DNA of 64,000 nt from Nereocystis luetkeana (GCA_031213475.1 JARUPZ010000017.1:4522849-4586848), one strand, 5' to 3'. Numbered from the stretch's first letter, positions 11,270 to 25,400 are shown. Translations and numbers: made by a program. The notes: a model not told the origin generated them from the letters alone.

Positions 11270-11662
11270 CTACCGGAAGTGTCAAAGGCAAGCGCATTTC
11301 AACTTCAAGGGACGCTGGCCGCGCTGACGTGCTGCAAGGAGCGCACTGAAAACGGCGTGGTGGGCGCGAAGCTCGTCGGCATGCGGTGTTTACATGGCTC
11401 CTGCACGACTTGACAGAGCTGAAATTGCGAGGGGAGAACGATGGCGCGGAGTACTCCAAGAAATACGCCGACGACGGCATGATGGACGTCAAAAACAAGC
11501 GGTGTTTCATACAAGTCTTGCACGAAGGGGCCGAGTTTCAATATCAAGGGAATCAAGGAGGGAGTGTACTGCAAGCTGCATGCTGCGGACGCCATGGCGG
11601 AAGTCATTAGTCAACAGCGCTCACGCGATTCCTGCACCGACCCAGCCGCACTCATACGATAA
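11270..11662 (+). pseudogene. Decayed EsV-1-7 repeat protein gene (about three repeats)
   Basis: The EsV-1-7 family is defined by the spacing C-x4-C-x16-C-x2-H-x12 (named from a phaeovirus gene; Ectocarpus IMM is a member). The last repeat here fits: Cys codons at 11503-11505 and 11519-11521, then TKGPSFNIKG, then exactly 16 residues to the third Cys and the CKLH pair. One extra base lies between the first two cysteines. An earlier repeat keeps C-x4-C (11387-11404), followed by 50 bases instead of 48 before the expected third Cys, which has become Ser, with the His now Tyr (SKKYADDGM). The first repeat retains CCKER (His to Arg). In-frame stops follow the indels, so this is a pseudogene or fragment ending at TAA (11660-11662). 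Confidence 0.75.
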
Positions 11663-14600
11663 GAGCGGCACCGCGCGTGTTGGTAATTCATCGTCGACAG
11701 CGAAATATAGCCTATAATATGTACATTTCTGTCGAAAACGATGCAAAACGAACGAAAACAAGAAGACATCGTGGTCGCAGTACCTCCAAGCTGAACAGGG
11801 CGCTAGACGAGTAAAGCAACAACGAAACTAAATCACCCAGGGTCCGAGGCTGCTAGCAAGACCGCCTTCCTCGAACCAGACCCGCCCGCCCGCCCGCCCG
11901 CCCCCAACCTCAGCCCCCTAACCCCCCCTCCCCCCGAGGGCGACACCATTATCTGCACGAACTCCCCGCTTTCATATATATACAGTGCATATAGCGCTCG
12001 ACGTCTTGACACAGCTACCCCTATGGCCGACAATACAAGAACTGTTTTTATTCATACCAAATCAGCATCCAAAGAGGGAGTATGTTTCCGTTCACAGCAG
12101 TGGTATTATCCTTGAGCTTGCCCGGAGAGAAGACATGAAAAACAAACGCTTAACGCAAAAAAACAAAACCGTTTCTGACACACGACAAAACTATGTTGAG
12201 TGTGTGGTGTGACGGATGATAAGAGCATTGTCGTGACGAGCTGCGTTGCGTGACAAATTGAATGCACACCTCACCACCCCCCCCCCCCCAACCCACCCAC
12301 CCCCCACGCCTTCTCACTCCTCGTCCTGCCCTGCCCCCCCCCCCCCTCCTGCTAGCCCGCCAACTCGCACCATGGTATCAGGATGGTTAATTGTCGCTCC
12401 ATCCAGAAACAAAGCTACCACCTATTCTTGACCCCTCGGCAGAAACCGTGTCACTGTCACGGACGGCTCGTGTGCCTCCCCCCCCCCCCGCGCGCGCGCT
12501 ATCCCGTTCCTCCAGCCCCTGCCCCCCCCCTCGGGCACCCACTGGAGCCTCCTAAAGGTAAAGTAGCCGCGTGTCTTTCTGTAGCCGTGCTCGGTGACGC
12601 TCACTCCGAAACGCCCGGCATGCGACACCTCCGGCAATGATATTTTTTGCCTGTGCCCCCCTGCTGCTACCCCCGTGTTTTCTCATTTTCCCGCCTGCCC
12701 CCGCAATCGATAAACTCCTGCTGCCTTGTGGAGCCTTCGAAACGTGCGTGCGCGCGCGCAGCAGAAGCGGCTACAATATCCCTTCATGGAGGGTATAGCC
12801 TTACGGGGTGATGCTGTCGGGTGCTGTCGCTGCCGCTGCCGCTTTACTAAATTGCCGGGTTCGGTTTTCATGCAGAGGAGCCAGCAGATATACGAGCGGT
12901 TTCAGCTGAGGCTGCTACTCTCTGTTCCGTACCTCCGTTAGCACCTCTGTTTTTCGAAATACGATAAGGCAGATACGGCAGAAGAAACCGGCACAAATAG
13001 GACGACATAGGGGAGAAAAACAATCCGTCAAGAACAAAAGGTCCCCCCCCCCCCCCCCCGAAAAACCTACCAACCCTACCCACCCCACCCTGTCCGCCTT
13101 CCCCCCCCCCCCCCCGCCCCTCCCTCCTCCTCTGATTTTGGTTCGAAACAAGAAAAGGGAAAAACGTCGGAGCACCGCCGTATGTCCCCATTCTTCGAAA
13201 CATGATGTTACAGCGCCCGTTGACAGCGAAAAAACACTTGAGTGAAACAAAATCGTAAGACCCCAAGACCCGAGAATGTACAGCGAGAAAGCGAAAGCGT
13301 TTCGCTGAACACAAAGCTGAACGCCTACTACTACTGCTGCTACTACTACCCGTCGAAGAGTCGAACCGAATTGGAAACAGTCCCTCAGGACGTGTTATTG
13401 TTTTTACAAAACAAAAATCCCTGAAAACATCGGTCGTCAGACCCACCAATCCCCACGTCGTGGTCTCTAGCTTTGTCCGAGTAGATAGGTTTTCCCTCCC
13501 GTCTGCGTTTTCTACTGAAGCTCCACTTTGATGAGTAGGGAGCATTGCCATTTGCATCATCTACAGCAACCCCTCAGCGTACTACGCAGACCCCGCGCGA
13601 CTCAGTCCCTAACCGCGGCAGATCACGATCTTTCTACACCAGCTAGATCCTAACGGGTAGATAATGCGGAACAATCTCTCAACGAAAGTAAAATCATAAT
13701 CTAGACAATCTAGATCGTGTTAGGGATCTATATAGCTTATGTGGTAGATCCTGGTTGTGGATCTAGATGGTCTTGGTTGGGGTCCGTTCGACGTGAGAAG
13801 GCGTTCTGCTCAGGTTTGACATGGTTTTCGGGGGTGAGCGAGGGAGGAGGAGGGGGGGGGGGGGAGGGGGAGGTGTTCACCCCCCCCCTCCCCCCCTTTC
13901 CCGCTCTAACCTCAACCCCCCCCCACACACACGAGACTACGACCATGCATGAGATCGAGTACAATCCCCCCCCTTCCCTCCCTGACTCAGGTGAACACTT
14001 CCATTCCTAGCATATCGACGCCTCGAACTATACACCAACTCCCTTCCCCCCTACTTCTTTTTTTTGCCGGTTCGCGCTCATAGTAACATGGCAGCAGAAA
14101 CCCGGCCGAATTTAACGTCGCCCCCCGCCCCCAACCCCGCCCCCCCCCCCCCCCCCCCGCCCCCAACCTCCAACGCCACCCTCACGAGGAGTTCCGCAAA
14201 CGCAGAACGGGGTGTGAGCGGAGGAATGGGTCGAAGGATGGGTAAGTGGGTAGGTAGATGTGTGGGAGCGGAAGGGTAGACAAAAGAAAAACATGTGATG
14301 ACCGCATAATGCACAAAAGCGCTTCTCAAAACATCGGACCCTAATCGAGTTTATTTTTCACGGTGAGTAGAGATCGATCGCCCGGGGGGGGGGGGGGTGG
14401 GGTGATGGAGCCGCCTTCCTTACCCTACAACTCCTTTTATTTCCCCCTTTTTGCTTGACCCTCCGCCAGAAAATGAAATCGAACCGGTATGGGTAACCTC
14501 CCATTTTCGTCAGCCGTAAGGTATAACTCCTTCGGGACCGTACCCACGGTTCCCAAACCAAACTTGGACTTTGTCTACGGCCGTTTTAGCATTCGGAAAC

Positions 14601-14981
14601 GAGTTACAGCCGATACCCAAAAAAAACGCCCAAGATGGCTAAATTAGTTACTGGACTGAACGGGGAGAGGGGGGGTCGGCGAGAAACAGGCATGCCCTCT
14701 TCCCTCGCCTCTCTTGTCTGGGGGGACGAAACCTGCCTCGTCTACCCCCCCCCCCCCTATTGTCTCATAAAAGCGGGGGAGAAACATGCATTCTCCCTAC
14801 CCCCTCTCGCCCCATAAAAAAACGACTTCCAGAAGAGAGACACAACGTGCGTTCTCCTCTTAAGAGGCGCGCGAGGGAGGGGGATGGGGGGGGGGGAGGG
14901 GAGGAGGGGAAGGAAGTAGAGAAAGCTGCCTTCTCCTTTCCATCTCCCCGCCCCCCCTAAAGGGGACGGTGGCGGGGTTTC
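11663..14981. other. No gene recognised; homopolymer-rich spacer
   Basis: This stretch lies downstream of the left Cys-rich gene. It holds C-runs at 12270-12300, 12338-12347, 13043-13057 and 13100-13115, a G-run near 13850-13875 and short palindromic fragments around TCTAGAT (13600-13770). A 20-base fragment of the dispersed G-tract repeat lies at 13940-13963. Confidence 0.5.
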
Positions 14982-15118
14982 CTAGGGGACGATGGCCGAA
15001 CACGGCTTGCAGAAAGCGCCGTCCTGGTCGAGCCAGGTTCCATCCCCCGCGTCCTCGCAGATGTCTGAGCACGCCCGGCAGTCCTGTCCTAGTGCGAAGT
15101 AGTTGCAGTTCATCACAC
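14982..15118 (-). CDS. Left paralogue, exon 4
   Basis: A 137-base terminal exon. The acceptor is CCCTAG, the first two bases complete a split Gly codon, and it ends with TAG at 14984-14982. It encodes VMNCNYFALGQDCRAC, an Asp/Gly-rich turn, WLDQDGAFCKPCSAI and six cysteines. The length is identical in all three paralogues. Confidence 0.85.
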
Positions 15119-18100
15119 CTAGGGTAGGGGCGGGGGGGTAAGCGCGGGCCAAGGGGGGTGGATGAGAGGTGGGGAAGGAAACTGTACTGGCGGCGGCGCT
15201 AGCGAAAAACGACGCTGCCGTTGGGGGGGTTCTACGATAGAGGTTCACCCTATATTAATGAGGCTCCTCACTTGAGCAGCTCCATATTAAGAGTAAAGTC
15301 ACCCGAAAACTGTTTTTTAGCTAAAATCAATCTGCATCCCGATGAATAGTCCCATGGCCCAAGAATACAAAAATGACACTTTTCGAAACAAGATTGGCAT
15401 TGCGACGATTTTGTGTTAAGAAATCCCGTCATTCAGAAAACGGTTTAGTGGAAATATGCTACCTATGTCGTAGAACACGTACGTTTATCATTGGGAGGGC
15501 GTGGGGGGGGGGGGGGGTTACTCATGTCATGCATGGCCGTCGTCTTATGCCCATATACCCTCGCATCCCTACATGTCCAATGCTGGGACGCGGAGCACGT
15601 GGGGTTTTCAGGGACCAGGCAGGCATTGCTGGTACCAAGCGAAAGACACGAGCTGCGAGGTGTCGGCGAATCGCACGAACGGTGGGCTACAGTGTACATC
15701 TTAGTAATAATAACGCGTGAGGGCGGACAAACGTCCTAGCATATGGATGACAGCACCGAATGGTTGATTGTTTCCCCCCCCCCCCCCCCCGATTTTGGTA
15801 AATTTCAGAGAGCTCGCCATGGAGGAAGGGGAGAAGGAGAAGGAGAAGGAGAGGGGGGGGGGGGGGGGGTCGGTCCAGCCGGCGGTTGCTGGCGGCTGCT
15901 GGCGCCCGTCCGTCCCCCTCGTTGTCAAAATCTCCCACCAACGTACGCCCATGCACACCCACAACAGCAACAGCGACAGCCGCCTCGGCAGCAACGGCAG
16001 GAGCACGAGCAAGCGAATAGCAATGACGGCGGAGAGCGCCAACACCCCCAGCAACGCCAACAATGCCGAGGACAGTCAGCCACAGCCACAACCCAACCAA
16101 CCACGGGTTTATACTATGTTTTTTAGAGCAAATCAATAATCGTCGGAGCGAAGTACGGAGCACCCCATCCAAGAATCCTAAAAACAAATCAGGCACTCCC
16201 CCCCCCCCCCCCCCCCCCCCCGCCCCCCCGCGCGCCTATGGTCATACGACTACGGCCATGCATGAGATCGAGTACATATCTCCTACCGAGTACACCCCCC
16301 CCCCCCCCCCCCCCCCCGGCCCCCCTCCCTTCCCCCTGCCGCACGAAGCACGATTCCAAACAACAACTCACCCCAGGTTAGGTCGCTGCCATCGGAACAC
16401 GTAGGGTCGCACACCATCGCCTTCCCCCGTATGGCGAGCACCTCGGCTTCGGTCTCAGACAGGCTCGCCACGCACGGACACTCGTCACCGCCGCCCGACC
16501 CGTCCCCCCCCGCCCCGAACCCGTCCCCCGAGTTGTTCGGGTCGATGGTGGGGGCGGGAGTTCCATCCTGCACGGCGGTGGTGGGGGCGGGTGTCTCCGG
16601 GAAAATTCCGAAGGGAGTCTCGGTGGCCTCCGTGACCAGGACGGGAGCAGGGGTTTCCGGAAATTCGGAGGCGAGGAAGAGGGGAGACGGGGGTGGGGCT
16701 GCCCGTGTTGAAGAACCCGAACTCCAGAATCTCCGAGCAGGTGATGCATAGACCCTGGGATTTCAAGGGGGGAGGGGGGGGGAGGGCAGGGGGGGGGGGA
16801 TCGCCCTTAATTTGATACTTCGTACATCATCGTCTCGAGGGGGTGGAGGAGGGCTACTGTCTACAGAGGCTATGTTTGTAGGAGCGGGAGAGGGGGGAAG
16901 GGGGGGGGGGTGTACTCGATAGGAGAGATGTACTCGATCTCATGCATGGCCGTAGTCGTATGACCATAGACCCTCGCATCCCTACAATGCCGGGACGGAG
17001 CATGTCCGGTTTTCACCAACCAGGCAGACATTGCTTGTACCAAGCGCGAAGCGAAACGTGAGGTGCCCGGCGAGTCGCATGAAGGGTGAGCTGCATCCTC
17101 TAAGAACCGCTTTAGAGGCGGACTTGGGGGGGGGGGGGGAGAGGAGAAGCGAGGGAGGGGGGCGGGGGGGGGGGGGGGGTACTCGATATCATGCATGACC
17201 GTAGTCGTATGATCATAGACCCTCGTATCGCGTGTCTAGCTTAAGTGTTACGTCATCATAGAGAGAGAGGTTCATGTTGTTCCGTCAGGATAAGAATGGC
17301 GCGTTGCGTCCTGCAAATCACTGGGGGGGGGTTATATGAGAGTCACCCCACGGTAGGGGTTCCACTTTTTGGGGCAAAGGAACCTGCAGTGAGGATGATA
17401 ATTTTACTTGTGTGTTCGTTTTACGACCGGCGCATTAAAGTGCTGGTCGGGTGGTGCAAAATAAACCCTTCCAAATATGGTATCGGGTGAGATATTGAGC
17501 TATTATTGTGAGGAGCTCAGTTCTGGTGCACCCCTACCGTGGAATGGCTCACGAGGGATATGGAGGCGTTCCCCAAGCGAGGGGGGACGAGAGAATACTT
17601 TGAGTGTACGTCTATCGTGACAGCGCGCGTCTTCCGAAATAATGGGGGGGGGGGGGTTGGTTGAGTTTTCGAGGCGCTCCTGAAGCGAGGACGCCAAAAG
17701 GATCCTTCGGGTGTACAAATAACGCTGCAGCACAATCAAGTTGTTGGGGGGGTTTTGACTGAGGTATGGAGGCGCTTCTCGAGCGAGGGGGCCACAAGGA
17801 ATTCTTGGGTGTTCCACCAAACGCGGCAGCACTTTTAACGTATCGAGGGGGGGGTTGACCGACGCGCGGAGGCGTTCTTCATCCGAGGGGGCCAACAGGA
17901 AGCTTTGGTTGTACCTCTCCTACAATTGTAGCAGCATTTTTATATTATTGGGGTGGGTTGGATGATATTTGGAGGGCGCTCCCAAGAGGGGGGGGGTCAA
18001 AAATAAAATGTGGGTGTACCCCTACCGTAACAGCGTGCGCGTTTCAAGATAACGGGAGGTTTTGATTTAGGTATGGAGGCGCTCCTCAAGCGGGGGGGGG

Positions 18101-21100
18101 GGGGGGAGGGTCAAAACGAATCGTTGGGTGTATCCCTACCGTAGCAGCGTTAGTCTTTCAAGTTAACGGGAGGTTCTGGTAGAGGCATGGAGGCGGTTCT
18201 CGAGCGGGGGGGGGGGGGGGGGGGGAAGGGTCAAAACGAAACGTCGGGTGTACCCATACCGTAGCAGCGTTCGTATTTCAAGATAACGGGGACAGCTCCT
18301 ATTTGTACGGCATGTTTCACACGCCATGACCACCACCCCATGTGCCTGATTGGCTAGTCTGGTCCTATGTCGCCCAAGAGACCACCTCCACCATCGTTTC
18401 GAACATGGTTGGAACCCAGCCCCCGCGCGGCGAGGCCGTGCGAAGGGCTCTAGCCGGTCGGGTATAAGGTCAGGGTTATTGTTGGGGATATGGTTGAGGT
18501 TAAGGGTAGGGGCTAGGGTTGGGGTGAGGGTCGGGTTGGGTCCGGTCGGTACGTGTTCGCAGACAGTAGGTCGCCTCGGGGTGATTGGTTCTGTTTTTTT
18601 TTTTGTGTACCCCTTCCCTAACAGCGTGCGTCTCTCCCTATTTGTAGGGATCTGGAGGGTTTTGGGTGAGGTGTGGAGACGCTTCTCAAGCCAGGGGGGC
18701 TAAACGAAACGTGAGGGTGTACCTCTACCTCTACCACAGCGGCATGCGCCCAGACAGCTACACGGAGGGCGCTAGGTTTGCGGAGCCGGAGAACAGGGAG
18801 CTCGGGCGGTGGCCGATCTGTTTTTATCTCTAGAGACGCGGCGAGAAGGGGTGAGAGCTTGCCGAGCGCTTTGCGGAGGCGCTAGGCTCCTGTGGTGGAA
18901 GAGGAAGGGGGGAGCTCGGGTGGTGGCGGATGTATTGCCCTGGGCGTGCTGCACGAGAAAGATGTTTATTATACAGCTGTCGAACGCTATACGGAGGAGC
19001 TATTAATAGGTCACGACCGGAAGAAGGGGGGGGTCTCGAAAGGTGGAAGATATTCTACTCCGGAGAGGACCCCGCGAGCGAGGTTTGGAGCGGAAGATGG
19101 GGCAGGGGAGGGGGGGGGTTATGTTTTGGAAGATGCTAAGGGCTGGGGTTGGGAGAGGCAGAGAGGCAGTGAGATGTTCTACGGAGGCGCTAGGTTTAGG
19201 TTTTGGGAACGGGTGAGGTGGTTTTCGTAAACGCTGGGGTTGGGAGCAAAATATGAGGGGAGGGGGGGGGGGGGGGGAGGAAGGCTTTTTTTTTTAAAGC
19301 ATGAGGAGGTGGGGGGGGGGGGGGGGGGGGGTACTCGATATCATGCATGGCCGTAGTCGTTTGACCATAAACCCTCACACCCCTGCAATGCCGAGTTCAG
19401 GGCGAGATGGGGACGGGGGACGGCGGATGCTACTCCCGGAGAAGTTGCTGTAGTTTTTAGGGAGGCGGAGTGGCGGGTGGAGTGGAATAGTTTGTGGAGA
19501 CGCTAATCCAGGGTTCGGGTGGGAGAGGGGGGGGGGGTAAGACACCGAGGCGAGACCTTTGGAGGATGAGGAGGGCTAGAGTAGCTGGCGCCGTTCTCGG
19601 GGGGTGCTGTGTTTATGAGCGGTAAAAATGCGGAAAAGGTAGTGGGATGTTCTACGGGGGCGCTACTGTCTCGGGGCAGGGGGGGTGGGTGGGGTCGAGG
19701 GCGTCTCACGGAAACCCTAAGAGTAGGACAGGGGGGGGCGATCGGGGGGAAAAGTAGGATGTTTTACGGAAGCACTAGTAGTTTTGTTCGGGGGGCGGAG
19801 GGGTCCGTGGGGTATTTCACGGAGGCGTTTGGTGCGGGGGCAGGATGGACGGATTGAGGGAGAATTTCCGCCGTGGGGGTACCGCTGTTTGGCTTTTGTT
19901 TTTCGTGGCGCAACTATTAGGATGTCGGCTATTAATAGTAGTATACACTTTGTTCGACTATATGTCTTCTACATTGGACTAGCGCACAGAAACTGTGTCA
20001 GGTTGCGCGGAACAAGTTCGTGTCTCGTGTGAGGAACTTCCAGCATAATAAGGCACGACCCCTAGAAGGCATTGCTCGGAGATTCTGGGTTTGCAGGTGT
20101 GGGAGGCGGAGCGGAGTGGGGGGCAATCGATAGGAGAGAATGTACTCGATTTCATGCATGGCCGTAGTCGTGTGAACATAGACCCTCGCATCCCTGGAAT
20201 ACCGGGACGGAGCATGTCGGGTTTTCCACCGATCAGGCAGACGTTGCTGGCACCAAGCGCGAAGCGCCGTGAGGTGTCCGGCGAGTCGCATGAAGGGTGA
20301 GCTGCATCCTACTAAGAACCGCTTTTGAGGCGGGCTTGCATGCAGATGACAGCTTCAGAGTGAGTTAATTTAATCCCCGGTGTAGGCACTTCCAGAGACA
20401 GCACTGGGAGTACCATGTAACTGCCAATTGGTGGCCTTACCTTGAACACTACGTGATACGATCAACTCCCTCGTCCGTAGGAAAGGTGTTTTACCTCGCA
20501 CAAATGATCTAACTCGACGACCAGCTGTGGGCGACCGCTAGAATGTATATACACCTGGTATAGTTAGTAAACGGTACCCTGGTTGTCTGGAGTTCACGTA
20601 TTGAGCGGCATGTATTACAGTGCCGTTGCCTACCAACGCCAACCCAACCTATATATAATAGGGCGCGGGGGGGGGGGGGGGTGAGATCGAGGATTTCGTC
20701 CAAAATCTGGGTTGCAAGCTGCGTTTGATACTAATGCAGCAGTATGTAAACCCCATCGGTCCTACCATTGAAATCCAGCAAAATATTATATACATGGGCA
20801 AACAACAGCATAATCGAATAACACCATCACTTGTCGTTGGAGGAAACGCTCATTCTTATCGGAGAGATGTTTCCCCCAAAATTTTCATTATTTTTTTCGC
20901 GCGATTGTTTTCAGTCTTCCAGAATTTCCTGATCTGTTTTGTTTCCAAATATGACGCGTTTCTACGATAGAGGTAGCCCATTTCCGTTAAAATATTTTCT
21001 GGATGACGGGGTTCCTTAGCCGAAAATCGTCGGAATGCTAATCTTGTTTCTAAAAATGGTTTCCTGTATACTTGGGCCATGGGATTGTCCATCGGGGTGC

Positions 21101-22448
21101 AACTTGACTCTTGCTAAAGTCAGTTGTCGGGTGATGAGGTATGGAGCCCCTTAGGTGAGTAGCTCCTCAGGAAAGATGGGCTGAACCTTTATCGTAGAAC
21201 GCGTCAAATGTGAAAGATAACTCTCCGGGATTTTTATGAAGAATGTCACGAATTGTGACAGAACGCCTCCATATCTTGAGACACGTTTCCGAATATTTCT
21301 AGACTTGGGAAATTATGAGGAAAAACTTCTCCGATAAGAATGAGCCTTTGCACCGCTCTGAGAGTGAAAATAAATACCTCTTACTTTATGATGTTATTGC
21401 CTAAATGCCCCTTACCTTCCGGGTCGGAGCGGCATCCTACGTTTCGTGACCCCCGTTCGGGTTTTTTTCGAAACAACAATCTGCGAGATTAATCCGATGA
21501 CCAGCAATCGCAGGGCCTGGAAACGCAACCGATAAATATAGAAAGCCAAGCGATATACGGCATGTTTTATTGGGTATTCCCTCTATGCCTTCGAGGAACC
21601 CCCTTAGTCCCAGTGACGGTTTAGCCTATAAACTGTGTCAGTCCCATTGACAGTTTAGCCCAAAAAGTGCTACACACAAGGAATTCCCTGTTATGTTTAG
21701 CACGCGTTCAAGGACAGGGGGGCCGTTTCACAGACATTTTGATTTCGGAGCGCCTGTTACCAGTCTGTCCCCCTAAATAGAATTGCCGTTTCGATTACAA
21801 TTCCGGGGTTTTCTTATTTCAGGACTGTTTTGAGTGATCAACGTTGAAAGCTTATGCCGCGCATTGTCGGATCGCAAGCAGAATAACAATATATACACAT
21901 ATATATATATACATATATATATTATATGTACATACTTTGTATGTAATAGTAATAATATACACATATACACATACTTCGTACATATATATGTATATATTAT
22001 ACCTGGTATATAACACGGTTCTTGTAATTCGCATTCGTACCTCGAAGTCGTCGCACGTCTCGCGGCAGAAGCGGCAGCCGTCCGTGTCGTGGGCCCGGCA
22101 GAGGAAGGCTTCGGAGATAGGGTCTTCTCCCGGGCCGTGGTTGCAGTTAACGGGGTCCCAGACCACCAGACGCTCCGCAAGGACGTCGCTGTCAGTGGAA
22201 TGGTGGCGTAGCGAGAGGGGGAGGAGGGGGGAGTAGGGGGGGGCGCGGGGGGGGTGGGGGGGGGGGGGGTTGAGAAGAGCAAGCCACTTCGTCCGGAAAT
22301 AGTATCTCGTAAAATGCTAGCATCTTATAGAGGCTGCAGCTGTGATGCGTACTATTTTCTGGGTCTGAGGGCGACAAACAACTCAAATCCTTTGTAGTTT
22401 GACCCCAAAACGAGACTGCGTTTAGCCCTGAAAGGGTCAAGGGAGGAT

Positions 22449-22486
<38 letters not shown>

Positions 22487-25400
22487 ACCCCCATCCCCAC
22501 CCCCACCCCCACCCCCCACGAAACACCTCACCTCGAGAAAACTGAAGGTGCGACACGATGAGCAATAGTCCCCCCCCCCCCCATGGCTTTTTACGTAGGC
22601 GTTTTTAGAAAAAAAATGTGCAAACACGCACAGCTGTTACGTAACACATACAGCGATGGATGGGTTGAATTTCGTCGGTTGAGGAACCACGCTGGCCGAA
22701 AGTGTAAGATTCGAACTTTATCTTCATGCTAACATCTGAACTTTATCTTCATGCTAACATCTGAACTTTATCTTCATGCTAACATCTTCATGCTAACATC
22801 TTGTATTTGCGCCAAAAAAGAGTGCCATTTTTATCTCGAGCATAAAAGCCACGCGTATTAACCCTTTTAGAACCGCAGTCCCGTTCTGGGGACAAACCAG
22901 TCAAATTTTAAGTAGTTTTGTCCCCAAACGGGACTGCGGTTCTAAAGGGGTTAAGTCGCCCAAGTTGAAAAAAAAAAAAAAAAAGGATCTTGAGACAAGG
23001 AGGAGGACAACGTGCGAAACCCCGCGGGGTGAATGGTTCCAAAGCCTAAGGCATAATCACGAGTAATATCGTAATAAAGAGGTGCCTTTAATGCTCCGAC
23101 GGTGTTGGGCTTATGACTTTTTTAGGGCAAACTGCAGTCCAGTTTTCGGGACAAAAACGCTCAAATTCTAGGTAGCTCGTCCCCAAAAGCGTACCTGAAG
23201 TCTTAAAGGGGTTAAGAGTCGTTCATAAAACCAGACGTTATTTTCTTCCCATCGTTTCGAAGAAAACTTCCGGGTTTCATTTTTTTTTTTTTTCGCGTTT
23301 CGTGTTTCGCCCCGTCAAAATATCGAAAAAAACAAACTCCTCGTATTTTCGAAAATGTCGTGGAAAAAGTCGCGCGCATCGCCGGGACAACACCGGGCAG
23401 GCGCACGGGTGTGAGCCGTGCGCGTGGCGTGGCATACCGCCACTCGGCACTGCCGTACAGGATAGATCAAGGTTCATCTCCAGGGTCATTTGCCCAGGCC
23501 GTGGCTTGTCACAGAAAGCGCCATGCGTGCTCAACGAGAGCTCTATTCGTCTACATAGTCGACAGAGACAGCCGGCTGACCTCTATTCACCTTCCCCCGA
23601 GACCAACACGAAATGGCCAGCTTTTTTTTCAATTGTCACGAGTCAGGTTTCGTCGGATCGGGGGGGGGTCCTTGTCGGGTTCGTGCCGTTTCGTGTCGTG
23701 CCGTGTCGTGTGGGGTCGGGTCTTTTCTTTTCCCGGGTCGGGTCGGATGGGGTCGGGTCGGGTCGAGTCGGGTCGGGTCGGGTCGGGTCGGTCGGGTCGG
23801 GTCGGGTCGGGTCGGGTCGGGTCGGGTCGGGTCGGGTCGGGTCGGGTCGGGTCGGGTCGGGTCGGGTCGGGTCGGGTCGGGTCGGGTCGGGTCGGGTCGG
23901 GTCGGGTCGGGTCGGGTCGGGTCGGGTCGGGTCGGGTCGGGTCGGGTCGGGTCGGGTCGGGTCGGGTCGGGTTGGGTCGGGTCGGGTCGGGTCGGGTCGG
24001 GTCGGGTCGGGTCGGGTCGGGTCGGGTCGGGTCGGGTCGGGTCGGGTCGGGTCGGGTCGGGTCGGGTCGGGTCGGGTCGGGTCGGGTCGGGTCTGGTCGG
24101 GTCTGGTCGGGTTGGGTCGGGTCTGGTCGGGTTGGGTCGGGTCGGGTCGGGCCAGGTCGGGTCGGCTCGGGTCGGGTCGGATCAGGAGGTTTATTACGGA
24201 TCGGGTCCGGTCACCCGACCCGACCTGGCCCGCGAATCCATCTTTCCGACCTGGCCCGCGAATCTCCACGGTGGTTACTACCGGAAAATTGATTCATTCG
24301 TATTTCCCTTGGTTTCGTTCCTGTAGGTTTAACTCCAGAGGACACCCTTGCATATTACCGTGAAAAGAAAAATCCTGCTTCAAACGAGTAGAGCAACACC
24401 AATTTTTTCCGTTTTCCCTTTTTTTTGTTTTACTATTTCTGTTTTCTAAAGAAAAATGCAAACAGGGAACACAAGAAAAGCAACTACTTGGATACGAATG
24501 ATGGTGCTTCCCTCGATCGGAAAATTCGAGGCTACGTACGCAATACGAACCATAATTTTTCCCCTCCTTTCAGAAAACTCAAGGCTATATATACGTCGTA
24601 CGAGTTGATTCTGGTCGCGCAGGTGCAACCAACCTACGTTTTTTGCTGAGGTGATCCTGTCGTCCAAAAGCTCCCTTGCAGAAAAATATATTAAAATGCA
24701 AAACAAAACCACTGGTAAGTAGCAGGGCTCTTCACGGGTCATGGCCCGCCCCGCGGTTCGGGCCAGGAAATTAAAATATCTCACGGATCGGGTCAAGCAT
24801 CCCGATCCGGTCGGGTCGGGCCGGGCCGGGCCGGGTCGGGTTGGGTCGCGGATCGGGCCCTGGTCAACAGCGTAACACAGTCATGATATTCCAACGATAT
24901 TGGATGTACTATTACTACGTTCTCAGTTTAGAAGCCCCGTCAGTTTTCAGAAGTAACGTTTTCCCTGAGAATGTTGCACGTATATTCAGACCTACCCTGA
25001 ATGTTCCAGAGGCCAAACCCCTTAGATATACTCGACAAAAAACGGCCACCACGTGCGTGAGCGCAAGAGCGCGAGTTCGTAGCGGAGGTGTGCCCCGCCG
25101 AGCATTCTTGCCCAAGAAATATATTATACTCGACAAAGTTTTTCTAGAGGAAATTTCCCCGGGTACTCACTCACCCGCGAGGGCCTTCTCGGCTATTTCG
25201 GGTAGACACCCCGGTCGGGTACCCCTTTTAACGGCCAGGTATGGCGTGTAAAAGATATACTACAGGCTGAAACGAAACGGGGTTTCCTAGAGAGTTTTCG
25301 TGTCGATTACTTTCGACGGGGCGCGTGATCACGAGGTGATAAGTTGCCATCAGAACAAAAAACTGATATATTATCCTGGGCAAACGGCGAACGGCGTTGG

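Noticed and set aside
12915-13560. Gly-rich minus-strand frames
   Set aside because: Produced by poly-C runs, with no family similarity and no splice support.
23302-24363. Long overlapping frames (up to 353 aa) encoding RVGSG or DPTRP repeats
   Set aside because: They translate the GGGTC satellite, which is open in all six frames. There are no non-repeat domains.
23725-24850. Telomere or subtelomere
   Set aside because: GGGTC is not a known telomere unit, and the array is interstitial between two exons of one gene.
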